Both the position numbers and the translations under genes were made by a program. This document shows, piece after piece, positions 24,325-31,833 of a stretch of DNA of 31,833 bases. The notes beneath the pieces were generated by a model, which did not search any database, was not told the DNA's origin, and was given only the letters and a program-made list of their open reading frames with translations. Source of the DNA: JASFBA01 sp034433695 (GTDB lineage: Bacteria; Chloroflexota; Chloroflexia; DTKN01); contig DAOUAK010000162.1 of assembly GCA_034433695.1 (NCBI GenBank), forward strand, positions 1 through 31,833, written 5' to 3'. How positions within the stretch are numbered: position 1 is the first letter of the stretch; each line of letters starts with the position of its first letter.

Positions 24325-25425
24325 TTATCGGGGGGTGGTGAAGAGAAAGGTACAGATATCTCCATCCTGAACGAGGTAATCCCGGCCTTCGGTGCGGAGG
24401 GTGCCACGGCGGCGGGCTTCCGGAAGGTTGCCGGCCTCACGCAGGGCATCGAAATGGACCACCTCGGCGCGGATGAAACCGCGGGCCATATCGGTGTGTA
24501 CGGTGCCGGCCGCCTCCACCGCCGTGCTTCCCCGGCGCAGGGGCCAGGCCCGTACCTCTTCGGAAACAAAGGTAAAGAAGGTGATTTGTCCCAGCAACTC
24601 GTAGGCCAGGCGAATGATGCGAGCGGCGGCCGGCTCGGAAAGACCGAGGGCCTGGCGGAACTCGGCCGCTTCTTCGGGGGGAAGTTCACCCAGTTCCATT
24701 TCCCATTCGGCACACATCGCCGCCACAGCACAGCGCCGATGCTCGTACCCCGCACGGAGTTCCCGCGCCAGCGCTTCCCCTTCTTCCAGATGCTCCTCGC
24801 CGATGTTGAGCAGAAGCAGGGTCGGTTTCAGGGTGAGGAAGTTGAACCCCCGCAGCGATTTCTCCTCCTCCGGGGCCAATTCCAGGTCGCGCAGGGGCCG
24901 TTCGGCCTCCAGAGACGCCTTCAATCGCTGGAGAAGGGCGTATTCGTTCTGTCGAGCCTCTTTTTCGCTCCGGGGCAACTTGGGGATTTCGTGCTCCAGG
25001 CGCTCGATCCGGCGTTCCACCACGCCCAGGTCGGCCAGGAGGAACTCGGCATCCAGGAGGGCCAGGTCCCGCATCGGATCGATGGAGCCGGCCGGGTGAG
25101 GGGAACGAGGATTTTCAAAGGCCCGCAGGACGTGAATCAGGGCATCGGCCTCGCCGATGGCGGCCAGGAAGGAGGCCGGTAAGCCCTGGCGGGCCGCTCC
25201 CTGAGGGATGCCGGCCAGGTCCACAAAGCAGACCTCGGCCGGGGTAACCTTGCGGGGATGAAAGACCTCGACCAGCCAGTCCAATCGCTCGTCGGGAACC
25301 TTGACCATAGCCCGATGGACTTCCATCCGGCCGGTTCCCGTCCCCACCACCTCCCGCTGCCCGGTCAGGGCATTGAAGACGGTGGTCTTACCGCTCAAGG
25401 GCAATCCGACCAGGGTGATGTGCAC
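24325..25425 (-). CDS. YchF-like (Obg-family) P-loop GTPase/ATPase
   Basis: The 366-residue protein has P-loop GLPLSGKTT at 7-15, DLAG for the Walker B/G3 region, a helical coiled-coil insertion (about 125-200), NIGE in place of NKxD, and a C-terminal DUF933/TGS-like domain (FFTFVSEEVRAWPLRRG to GDICTFLF). NxxE in place of NKxD is the YchF mark and favours ATP over GTP. The P-loop differs from the usual NVGKST, so it may be a divergent member. YchF binds ribosomes and stress factors. The start is GTG 25425, with AAGGA 7 bases upstream; the ATG nearby is in another frame. It follows the TPR gene by 34 bases. Confidence 0.85.
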   Translation of the reverse strand: MHITLVGLPLSGKTTVFNALTGQREVVGTGTGRMEVHRAMVKVPDERLDWLVEVFHPRKVTPAEVCFVDLAGIPQGAARQGLPASFLAAIGEADALIHVLRAFENPRSPHPAGSIDPMRDLALLDAEFLLADLGVVERRIERLEHEIPKLPRSEKEARQNEYALLQRLKASLEAERPLRDLELAPEEEKSLRGFNFLTLKPTLLLLNIGEEHLEEGEALARELRAGYEHRRCAVAAMCAEWEMELGELPPEEAAEFRQALGLSEPAAARIIRLAYELLGQITFFTFVSEEVRAWPLRRGSTAVEAAGTVHTDMARGFIRAEVVHFDALREAGNLPEARRRGTLRTEGRDYLVQDGDICTFLFTTPR

Positions 25426-25459
25426 GGCTTCATCCTTGCGCCCAGGGCGCCTCGGTCGT

Positions 25460-25957
25460 TCAGAAGAGCGGCGGCGGGAGCAGGCCGGCCGCCAGAGCAT
25501 CCAGCGCCCGCCGGGCCTCCTGATGCTCCGGTTCGACGGCCAGCGCCTGCTCCCAGGACCGACGGGCCTCTTCCCACCGCCCGCGCAGGCTCAGGAGTTC
25601 CCCCCGCCAGTAATGGGCTTCGGCGTAACGCCGATTCCGGCGCAGGGCCTCCTGAAAACAGGCCATCGCCTGCTCGTAGCGTTCCACCATCCAGGGAAGG
25701 TCGTAAGGACACAACTCCAGGTAGGGCAGCCGGCCGCGCACCTGTTCCAGGTAGCAGCGGCCCAGCCCACAATGCCAGCGGGCTTCCCGCGGGTCCAGAA
25801 GCAAGGCCCGGCGAAACAGGCCGGCCGCCGCCGGGATATTGCGACTCTCCTCCAGGAAACGGTAAGCCCGTTCACCCAGAAGGACGGCCACCTGTCGGGC
25901 CTCCCCCGACCGCCGTCTACCTTTCAGGAACTTTTTCAGTCGGAGAAACAATCCCAT
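25460..25957 (-). CDS. Small TPR-repeat protein
   Basis: The 165-residue protein has TPR helices: RNIPAAAGLFRRALLLDPREARWHCGLGRCYL, then AMACFQEALRRNRRYAEAHYWRGELLSLRGRWEEARRSWEQAL, separated here into two blocks, with a short linker rich in Pro and Tyr between. No signal peptide. It probably acts as a cytoplasmic scaffold. The start is uncertain: ATG 25957 overlaps the end of the GAF gene by 41 bases and has GGGGAAAA upstream; GTG 25891, with GGGGGAGG 8 bases upstream and no overlap, would give 143 residues. The longer form was kept because MGLFLRLKKFLKG looks like a natural N terminus. Confidence 0.75.
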   Translation of the reverse strand: MGLFLRLKKFLKGRRRSGEARQVAVLLGERAYRFLEESRNIPAAAGLFRRALLLDPREARWHCGLGRCYLEQVRGRLPYLELCPYDLPWMVERYEQAMACFQEALRRNRRYAEAHYWRGELLSLRGRWEEARRSWEQALAVEPEHQEARRALDALAAGLLPPPLF

Positions 25958-27164
25958 CGGCCGGATTTTCCCCGGCCCCGGACGGCGCTTTCCTTTCTCC
26001 CAGCGCACGCCGCAGGGCCGTTCGTTCGATGGCATCGCCGGCCAAAGTGGCGATCGCCATAAGCAGCCGCTGATCCCAGGGGGTAAAGGGAGTCCCATCC
26101 GCCTTGTTGATCACCTCGATGACGCCCACCGTTCGCCCCTGGACCTGGATGGGCACACAGAGGACCGAGCGGGTCTCGAAGCCGGTGAGCAGGTCGGCTT
26201 CGGCGTAGAAGCGCGGCTCCTGTCGCACGTCGGGCACCAGAAGGGGTTGCCCGGTCTGGGCTACCCAACCGCAGATGCCCTGCCCCATCTTCAGCCGCAG
26301 CGGCCGCAGGGGAGCCACATGCTCGCCCACCATCACCTCGAAACGCAGTTCACCCTTCTTTTCATCTACCATCAGGAGAGAGCCGGCCTGGCTGCCGAAA
26401 ATGTCCACCACGCGGAACATGGCCTGGGTCAGGGCCTGCGGCAGGTCCTCCGCCGTGCTCAGCCGGGTGCCCAGTTCTGTAAGGAGGGCCAGTTCTCGGG
26501 CCCGCTGATCCATCTGCTCGACCAGGAGGCGATTCTCCAGGCGAAGCCGGCGACGTTCCATTGCCTCGTTGAGCACCTGCAAGAGTTCCTCCCGCTCGAA
26601 CGGACGCAGGAGGTGATAGGGGGTGGCCATCCAGAGGCCGCGTCGGCTTCCCCGGAAGAGGGCATATTCGACAACGGCAATGGTGACCAGGTTTGGGTCC
26701 AATTCTCGGGCCATCACCGGCAGCCGCAGCATTTCCGGCCCGGTGACTTCCAAGAGGAGCAGGGCGTAACGACGTTGCTGCAACTGTTGCAGGGCTGCCT
26801 CTGTGCTGGCCACTTCCTCCACCGAGAAGCCCTCATCCTCCAGCAGGTGGGCCAGATGAGACCGCTCCTCCCATTCCCGGAAAAAGAGCAGGAGACGTTC
26901 GCGGCCCGGCTCCGGGCGTGGAACGGCCGGCCGAGGCCCCTCCAGCCGAGACATCACCTCCTCGGCCATCCGCCGCTGGACTTCCAGGGCTTCGCTCAGC
27001 CCTTCCGGGCTGATGTAGCCCAGGTCCAGGAGCACGTCCCCCAGTTTCCTCCATCCCCCTTCCCGCTTCTGCACCTGAAGTCCCAGGGCCAGTTGCTCCT
27101 CGGTGAGCAATCCCCGGCTGATCAGGATGGCCCCCAGTAAGTTGTCCCGCAAGATGCGTTCCAT
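25917..27164 (-). CDS. MshEN / pseudo-receiver / GAF signalling protein
   Basis: The 415-residue protein has three parts. Residues 7-68 resemble the MshEN (T2SSE_N) domain of type II secretion and pilus ATPases (LGAILISRGLLTEEQL, then LGDVLLDLGYISPEGLSEAL); MshEN can bind cyclic-di-GMP. Residues 90-203 look like a response-regulator receiver, but the phosphoacceptor Asp is Glu139 (LLLLEVTGPEM) and the conserved Lys is Arg187 (LLRPF). Residues 225-385 are a GAF domain (LTELGTRLSTAEDLPQAL, GQGICGWVAQTGQPLLV, SVLCVPIQVQGRTVGVIEVINK). There is no kinase, HAMP or DNA-binding output. Its output may be through protein contact, perhaps with pili. ATG 27164 has GGGAGAAG upstream. First gene of a block with the TPR and YchF-like genes. 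Confidence 0.85.
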   Translation of the reverse strand: MERILRDNLLGAILISRGLLTEEQLALGLQVQKREGGWRKLGDVLLDLGYISPEGLSEALEVQRRMAEEVMSRLEGPRPAVPRPEPGRERLLLFFREWEERSHLAHLLEDEGFSVEEVASTEAALQQLQQRRYALLLLEVTGPEMLRLPVMARELDPNLVTIAVVEYALFRGSRRGLWMATPYHLLRPFEREELLQVLNEAMERRRLRLENRLLVEQMDQRARELALLTELGTRLSTAEDLPQALTQAMFRVVDIFGSQAGSLLMVDEKKGELRFEVMVGEHVAPLRPLRLKMGQGICGWVAQTGQPLLVPDVRQEPRFYAEADLLTGFETRSVLCVPIQVQGRTVGVIEVINKADGTPFTPWDQRLLMAIATLAGDAIERTALRRALGERKAPSGAGENPADGIVSPTEKVPER

Positions 27165-27273
27165 CGTTCTTCTCCCTACAACATCGAGGGAGGAGTAGGG
27201 CAGGACAGGCTCTGCCCCTGCTGGCTTACCTCGCCGGCCTCGCCCGGGCGAACGGCTAAATCGGTCAACGGCG

Positions 27274-28872
27274 TTACGGCCGGCCCTCGATCCAGACGGT
27301 GGATAGGTCCAGGATGCCCATCGGGGTCACCTGCAACCCCCGCACATAGGGTTTGGTGAGCGAATAGGTAACCCCGTGGGTCAAGGGAATGATCGGGGCA
27401 TCGGCGACGATCAGACGTTCGGCCTGGCGATAGAGCGCCAGGCGCCTTTTTTCGTCCTGCTCCAGGGCGGCCTGGTCCAGGAGGCGGTCTACCTCCGGGT
27501 TGGAATAGCCGGTGTGGTTGCTCGGACTGCCGGTGCGGAAGAGGACCTCCAGAAAGTCCTGAGGGTCGGGATAATCGGCGATCCAGCCCAGGGCAAAGAT
27601 GGGATAGCGACGTTCATCCAGGCCTTCCAGAAAATCGGCCCACACCACCTGTCGAAGTTCGACCTCCAGGCCCAATTCTTCCTGCCAGACTTCCTGCAGG
27701 AGGGTGGCATCCCCGCCGCCGGTAGTATAAAAAACCAAGCGCGGCATCTTGCCGGCGTAGCGCGACTCGGCCAGGAGTTTGCGGGCCCCCTCGGGGTCGT
27801 AGGGCCATCCCTCCAGCGTCTCGTCGTAGCCGGGCATGCCGGGGGGAAGGATGCCCCGGGCCTGCACCAGTCGCCCCTCGTAGGTCACCCGGGCGATCTT
27901 GGCCCGGTCCACGGCCATGGTCAGCGCCTGGCGCACCTTGGGGTCGTCCAAGGGAGGCATCTGCGTGTTGAAGCCGACGTAAGATAGGGAAAGTTCCGGG
28001 TTCACCCGCAGTTCCCCGGCCAGCGGGCTGCCCTCGTACTCCAGCCGGGCCACGCTGGAGGTGCCCACCTCGGCGAAGTCGATTCGGCCCTGCTCGTAGA
28101 GGAGCAGGGGGTTACGGGCGTCGGCGCCCATGAGCAGGATGACCTGTTCCAGACGCGGCGGCTGACGGTAGTAACGCTCGTTGCGGGCCAGGACCATGCG
28201 GCGATTGTGCTGCCACTCGGCCAAATAAAAGGGGCCGCTCCCGTTGGGGTGCTCGGTCCAGCGTTGCCCCTGCTCGACATTGTTCCGGTCCAGCACGTAG
28301 GCCGTGTTATAGGTGAGTTTGGAGAGGAAGTACGCCTTGGGGGCGTTGATGGTGATCACAAGGGTATGATCGTCAGGAGCCCGCAGGCCGGCGATATGGT
28401 CGGTTCGGCCGGCCAGTTTTTCCTCCACACCGACGATGTCGTTCAGGTAGGTGGCGCAGGGCAGGTTTTCCCCCAACGCCGGGTCGCAGGCCCGTTCCAG
28501 CGAGTAGATGAAATCGGCCGAAGTGATCGGCCGGCCATCGTGGAAACGGGCCTCCGGATGCAGGGTGAAGGTGTACCCCCGGCCATCGGGGGAAATGCTC
28601 CAGCCGGTTGCCAGATCGGGGACGACCTCGAGGTTCTCGTCCAGCGTCACCAGGCCGCTGTAGAGTTGCCGGATGACAAAACTGGAGGTGGAGTCGGTGC
28701 AGAGGGCGGGGTCCAGAGTGGGCGGATCGTAGGCGCTCAGGGTCAGGGTGAGGACCTGCTCCTCGGCGGCCGGGGAGGAGGGGAGGGCCGTGGGGCCAGG
28801 CTCTTGCCAGACACAGGAAACCCAGGCCCCGATCGCCAGGATCAGAAGAAGGGAGACCGGTTGTTTCTTCAT
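27274..28872 (-). CDS. ABC transporter solute-binding lipoprotein, family 5 (peptide type)
   Basis: The 532-residue SBP_bac_5 protein has a signal sequence ending AIGAWVSC; Cys20 is a probable lipidation site, though the Trp at -3 is unusual. Core signatures include LTLSAYDPPTLDPALC, GWSISPDGRGYTFTLHPEARFHDGRPITSADFIYSL, HPNGSGPFYL and VRQALTMAVDRAKIARV; the long ones are cited here only as landmarks. It resembles OppA/MppA-type oligopeptide binders. The start at 28872 has GAGGTG 4 bases upstream, and its own promoter lies at 28990. Like the SBP near secG, it has no transporter genes beside it. Confidence 0.92.
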   Translation of the reverse strand: MKKQPVSLLLILAIGAWVSCVWQEPGPTALPSSPAAEEQVLTLTLSAYDPPTLDPALCTDSTSSFVIRQLYSGLVTLDENLEVVPDLATGWSISPDGRGYTFTLHPEARFHDGRPITSADFIYSLERACDPALGENLPCATYLNDIVGVEEKLAGRTDHIAGLRAPDDHTLVITINAPKAYFLSKLTYNTAYVLDRNNVEQGQRWTEHPNGSGPFYLAEWQHNRRMVLARNERYYRQPPRLEQVILLMGADARNPLLLYEQGRIDFAEVGTSSVARLEYEGSPLAGELRVNPELSLSYVGFNTQMPPLDDPKVRQALTMAVDRAKIARVTYEGRLVQARGILPPGMPGYDETLEGWPYDPEGARKLLAESRYAGKMPRLVFYTTGGGDATLLQEVWQEELGLEVELRQVVWADFLEGLDERRYPIFALGWIADYPDPQDFLEVLFRTGSPSNHTGYSNPEVDRLLDQAALEQDEKRRLALYRQAERLIVADAPIIPLTHGVTYSLTKPYVRGLQVTPMGILDLSTVWIEGRP

Positions 28873-28989
28873 CAGACACCTCGGTAAGTTCAACCTGTTG
28901 TGTTGCCGGCCCACGGCCCGGGCGCACATCTGACGAACCCCTATCGTTCCGTTCCCGAACACCGATAGTCACCACCTCCACGTGGTTCT

Positions 28990-29018
28990 ATCATACTCTA
29001 ATCCAATATAGATGTCAA
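28990..29018 (-). promoter_or_regulatory. Consensus sigma70-type promoter for the solute-binding lipoprotein
   Basis: Minus strand TTGACA (29018-29013), 17 bases, TATGAT (28995-28990). The leader is about 110 bases and contains a CTATCG/CGATAG inverted repeat near its start. Confidence 0.85.
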
Positions 29019-29086
29019 ACGGTCCGGCGGGGCGAGATGCGAAGCCATAGCCTCCCCGTAGCGGCCATAAGCGGGCCGGTGGGAAA

Positions 29087-30481
29087 TTACGGGAAAATTT
29101 TCCCCGGGTTCAGGATGTTCTGAGGATCGAAGGCGGCCTTGATTCGGCGCATCAATTCGACCTGGGTTTCGCCCAGGGCCCAGAGGAGGTATGGCCGGCG
29201 GGTATAGCCGATGCCGTGTTCACCGGTAATCGTTCCGCCCAGTTCCAGGGTCAGCCGGTAGATTTCCCTGCTCACCTGCTCCACCAGTTCCCCCCAGCGC
29301 TCCTGGGGGAGGTCATCCTTGAGGACGTTGACATGGACGTTGCCGTCGCCGGCATGGCCGAAACTGACGATGCGGATGCCGTGCCGGCCGGCGATCTCCC
29401 GAATCCCCCGCAGGAGGGCGGGAATCTGGGCCCGGGGCACAACCACGTCCTCCATGTGGTTCACCGGGCTCTCCGCCTTGAGCGCCTCGATGATCTTGCG
29501 CCGCGCTTCCCACAGGCGGTCCCGCGTGGCCCGGTCTCTGGCCACCAGCACGTCCCGGGCCCCGTATTCCAAACAGAGGTCCCCCACCTCCTGGTACTCC
29601 GCCTCCACCGCCTCCGGGGTGTTGCCGTCGAGCATGATGAGGAGATGGGCGGCGGCGTCGTCATAAGGGACCTTCTTTTGCAGGAGGCGCTCCGAGGCCA
29701 GGACCGAATCGCGTTCCATAAACTCGATGGTGGCCGGCAGGATACGACGGGCGATGATGGCCGAGACGGTATCGGCTGCCGCCTGGAAGTCGTCGTAGGG
29801 CACCAGAAGGTCCACCCGTTCTCGAGGCAGGGGCAGAAGCCGCAGGACAATTTGGGTGATTACGGCCAGCGTGCCCTCGGAACCTACCAGAATCTGGGCC
29901 AGGTTGTAGCCGGTGACATCCTTGACCAGTTTTCCTCCCCAGGTGACGATCTCCCCCGTAGGCAGCACCGCTTCCAGGCCGCAGACATAGTGGCGGGTTA
30001 CTCCGTATTTGACCGCCCGGGGTCCCCCGGAATCTTCGGCGATATTCCCGCCGATGGAGCAAGAATCGAGGCTGGCCGGGTCGGGCGGGTAGAAAAGGCC
30101 TTCCGCTTCTACGAAGCGGTGCAGTTCGCCGGTAATCACCCCCGGTTCGACGGTCACCATAAGGTTTTCCCGGTCCAGTTCCAGGATGCGGTTCATCTTC
30201 TCCAGCGACAGGACGATGCCGCCGTACACCGGGATGGCACCGCCGCTCAACCCGGTCCCGGCTCCTCGCGGCGTTACCGGAATCCGCTTCTCCTGGGCCA
30301 ATCTCAGGATGGCAGAGACCTCGGCGGCGCCATCGGCCCGTACGACCACTTCCGGTTCGCCCCGCACGCCTACCGTCTCGTCATGGGTGTACGGCTCCAT
30401 CGCCTCGCCGAGCAGGACATCCTCCGGCCCGACGATTTCGCGGAGGGCGGCCACCGTTTCCTCGTTCACCCGGTTGTACAT
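29087..30481 (-). CDS. glcD: Glycolate oxidase subunit GlcD-like FAD-linked oxidase
   Basis: The 464-residue flavoprotein is of the VAO/PCMH family. The FAD-binding half has TPRGAGTGLSGGAIPVYGGIV, EPGVITGELHRFVEAEGLFYPPDP, SIGGNIAEDSGGPRAVKYG and VGSEGTLAVIT; the cap domain has the metal/substrate His cluster SFGHAGDGNVHVNV, then GEHGIG and FDPQNILNPGKIFP. This is the GlcD/D-lactate dehydrogenase branch, oxidising glycolate or D-2-hydroxy acids. The iron-sulphur partner GlcF and GlcE are not nearby. ATG 30481 was chosen over 30487 because GAGGAG lies 8 bases from it but only 2 from the other. It follows a glyoxylate-type aminotransferase; an attenuator-like hairpin lies between. Confidence 0.92.
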   Translation of the reverse strand: MYNRVNEETVAALREIVGPEDVLLGEAMEPYTHDETVGVRGEPEVVVRADGAAEVSAILRLAQEKRIPVTPRGAGTGLSGGAIPVYGGIVLSLEKMNRILELDRENLMVTVEPGVITGELHRFVEAEGLFYPPDPASLDSCSIGGNIAEDSGGPRAVKYGVTRHYVCGLEAVLPTGEIVTWGGKLVKDVTGYNLAQILVGSEGTLAVITQIVLRLLPLPRERVDLLVPYDDFQAAADTVSAIIARRILPATIEFMERDSVLASERLLQKKVPYDDAAAHLLIMLDGNTPEAVEAEYQEVGDLCLEYGARDVLVARDRATRDRLWEARRKIIEALKAESPVNHMEDVVVPRAQIPALLRGIREIAGRHGIRIVSFGHAGDGNVHVNVLKDDLPQERWGELVEQVSREIYRLTLELGGTITGEHGIGYTRRPYLLWALGETQVELMRRIKAAFDPQNILNPGKIFP

Positions 30482-30503
30482 GCCCATTTCTCCTCACCGA
30501 AGC

Positions 30504-30532
30504 AAAAGCCGCCTCCGATTCCGGTAGGCGGC
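30504..30532 (-). terminator. Terminator-like hairpin between aminotransferase and glcD
   Basis: On the minus strand, a 7-bp arm (GCCGCCT with AGGCGGC), one bulged A, then CCG-GAAT-CGG (30532-30508) is followed directly by TTTT (30507-30504). It ends about 23 bases before the glcD start, leaving no space for a separate promoter, so it probably reduces rather than stops transcription into glcD. Confidence 0.6.
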
Positions 30533-30550
30533 ATCGGGATTTCCTTACGG

Positions 30551-31720
30551 CTATTTTCCCAACAGGGCGGCCTGAGCCGCTGCCAGCCCGGCACCCGGCT
30601 CGAAGCGATACCCCAGGCCGGCCAATCCTTGCTCGATCGCCCCCACCGTGGCTAAAAGGTCGGCCAGGTTCACCGCCCCCATATGCCCGATGCGGAAGTA
30701 GCGGGTGCGAATCTCCGGATGCAGGCCGCCGGCCAGGATGACCCCGGCCCGTTGTACCTCCTCCAGGAGGGTGTTATCCACCCCTTCCGGGTAGTACACC
30801 GCTGTCATCGTGTGGGCTGCCTTCTCCGGGCTGACCGGCACCAGGCGCAATCCGAGGGCAGAGAGGGCGGCTCGAAAGGCCCGGGCGATGCGCCGATGGC
30901 GGGCGATGCGCGTTTCCATCCCTTCGGCCAGAATCTGCCCCAGGCTAACGTTGAGAGCCCAGACCAAATTGACGGCCGGCGTGGCGAAATAGCGGGGTCG
31001 GCGGGCCTGGTAAGCCTCCATAACCGGGAGCCACTCCGTCCAGTCGGCATAGTAGTTGGCCACCGGACTTTTTCGCCGGCGAAAGGCCTCCAGCGCCCTC
31101 GGGCCGGCCACCAGCAGGGCCAGGCCCGGCGGAACCCCGATGGCCTTCTGGGAGGCGGTCAGGGCTATGTCCACCCCCCATTCGTCCTGGCGCAACTCTT
31201 CCCCGGCGATGGAGCAGACTCCATCCACGACCACGAGCACCCCATACCGGCGCCCCAGGGCGGCCAGGGCACGCACGTCGGCCAGCACGCCGGTGGAGGT
31301 GTCCACCTGGGTGACCGTCATCACCTTGTACCCGCCCCGCTCCAGGACGGCGGCTACCTCCTCCACCGTGGGTGTATCACCGATGGCTGGGGCATGGACT
31401 CGCTCCACCACGGCTCCGTAACGCTCCAGGATGGCGGCAAAGCGTTCGCTGAAGTATCCGGTGTGCACCACCAGCGCCCTGTCGCCCGGTTCGATCAGAT
31501 TGGCGGCGGCCATGTCCATGGCCAGCGTGCCCGATCCGGCTACGATAAAGGGTTGCCCGGAAGGAGAGAAAAAGACCTCCCGTAGCCGTTCCAGCGCCTG
31601 GCCGAAGACTTCGATAAAGTTGGCCGCCAGGTGACTGGTGGTGGACTGTCCCATAGCCTGCAGGACTTCGGGGGTGAATTCGATCGGTCCCGGAATCATC
31701 AGCAACTTGCGGTCCTTCAT
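30551..31720 (-). CDS. Alanine/serine-glyoxylate aminotransferase family (class V PLP)
   Basis: The 389-residue PLP enzyme has MIPGPIEFTPEVLQAMG at the start, AGSGTLAMDMAAANLIEPGD at 61-80, the PLP-ring Asp166 in VVVDGVCSIAGEE, and Schiff-base Lys192 in TASQKAIGVPPGLAL. This pattern is that of AGXT/SgaA-type aminotransferases, which turn glyoxylate to glycine with Ala or Ser as donor; the phosphonate (AEP) and Asp aminotransferase branches are related alternatives. The neighbouring GlcD would supply glyoxylate from glycolate. ATG 31720 follows CAGGTG; the longer in-frame extension lies in the promoter. A promoter is at 31765. Confidence 0.9.
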   Translation of the reverse strand: MKDRKLLMIPGPIEFTPEVLQAMGQSTTSHLAANFIEVFGQALERLREVFFSPSGQPFIVAGSGTLAMDMAAANLIEPGDRALVVHTGYFSERFAAILERYGAVVERVHAPAIGDTPTVEEVAAVLERGGYKVMTVTQVDTSTGVLADVRALAALGRRYGVLVVVDGVCSIAGEELRQDEWGVDIALTASQKAIGVPPGLALLVAGPRALEAFRRRKSPVANYYADWTEWLPVMEAYQARRPRYFATPAVNLVWALNVSLGQILAEGMETRIARHRRIARAFRAALSALGLRLVPVSPEKAAHTMTAVYYPEGVDNTLLEEVQRAGVILAGGLHPEIRTRYFRIGHMGAVNLADLLATVGAIEQGLAGLGYRFEPGAGLAAAQAALLGK

Positions 31721-31764
31721 CGTGCACCTGCCTTTCTGCGAAGACGCACACCACACTCCACAGT

Positions 31765-31793
31765 ATTGTACATCCATCGGAACGATTGCGCAA
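31765..31793 (-). promoter_or_regulatory. sigma70-type promoter for the glyoxylate aminotransferase
   Basis: Minus strand TTGCGC (31793-31788), 17 bases, TACAAT (31770-31765). Leader about 38 bases. Its -35 overlaps that of the divergent promoter at 31786. Confidence 0.7.
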
Positions 31794-31814
31794 AAGCCCC
31801 CCGTGTAGTACAAT
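31786..31814 (+). promoter_or_regulatory. Divergent sigma70-type promoter reading out of the window
   Basis: TTGCGC (31786-31791), 17 bases, TACAAT (31809-31814). The gene it serves lies beyond 31833. Confidence 0.65.
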
Positions 31815-31833
31815 GCGCCCGTCCGAAAGCCCG

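Noticed and set aside
27239..27250. Palindrome TCGCCCGGGCGA as terminator of the solute-binding lipoprotein
   Set aside because: The palindrome has no loop and no T run, so it is not a credible terminator.

Overview
The window is a GC-rich, gene-dense bacterial chromosome segment, most likely from the phylum Chloroflexota (Anaerolineae/Thermoflexia-like). This is inferred from the gene style, not from a marker gene: a PKD-repeat surface protein ending in a YLPLV-type tail, TadE/TadG-like proteins with Thr-Pro linkers, a VanW-family protein with an N-terminal TPR, a SIMPL/DUF4349 lipoprotein pair, family-5 solute-binding proteins and a Cys-less thiolase/DUF35 operon. There are 27 protein-coding genes (one truncated at the left edge). 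I see no RNA gene, IS element, CRISPR array or clear prophage feature. Many intergenic gaps hold a recognisable sigma70-type promoter (TTGnnn, 16-18 bp, TAnnAT), so operons can be drawn with some confidence.

Left part (1-6900). The end of a PKD-domain exported protein on the + strand converges on a three-gene minus operon: SagB-type nitroreductase, deoxynucleoside kinase, and a putative Zn-phospholipase-C-like protein. A divergent promoter pair at 3042-3122 separates it from a four-gene + operon: two thiolase-fold proteins, both without the usual catalytic cysteines, followed by two DUF35 zinc-ribbon/OB-fold proteins. This is the most unusual system in the window. It has a roughly 300-nt leader containing a possible 12-codon leader peptide. 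The operon ends in two copies of a long palindrome whose arms carry a compensatory base change.

Middle part (6900-18600). A minus pair of lipoproteins (DUF4349 then SIMPL) is followed by a + operon of three Tad-pilus-type minor pilin or assembly proteins; the first carries two Cys-rich immunoglobulin-like modules on Thr-Pro stalks. This operon ends in a strong intrinsic terminator. A minus VanW protein follows, then a minus four-gene metabolic operon: saccharopine-dehydrogenase-like Rossmann protein, GSA-aminomutase-like class III aminotransferase, and two short-chain dehydrogenases. Its substrate cannot be read from the sequence.

Right part (18600-31833). A + operon encodes a ribose-phosphate pyrophosphokinase-type protein, an atypical SDR, a Nudix hydrolase and a HEAT-repeat protein. 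It converges on a minus block: an MshEN/pseudo-receiver/GAF protein, a TPR protein, a YchF-like GTPase, then SecG with a membrane-anchored solute-binding protein under their own promoter. Next come a second solute-binding lipoprotein with its own promoter, then an alanine/serine-glyoxylate-type aminotransferase and a GlcD-type glycolate oxidase subunit. The last two form a plausible glycolate-to-glyoxylate-to-glycine route, with a terminator-like hairpin between them. At the right edge a second promoter points out of the window.
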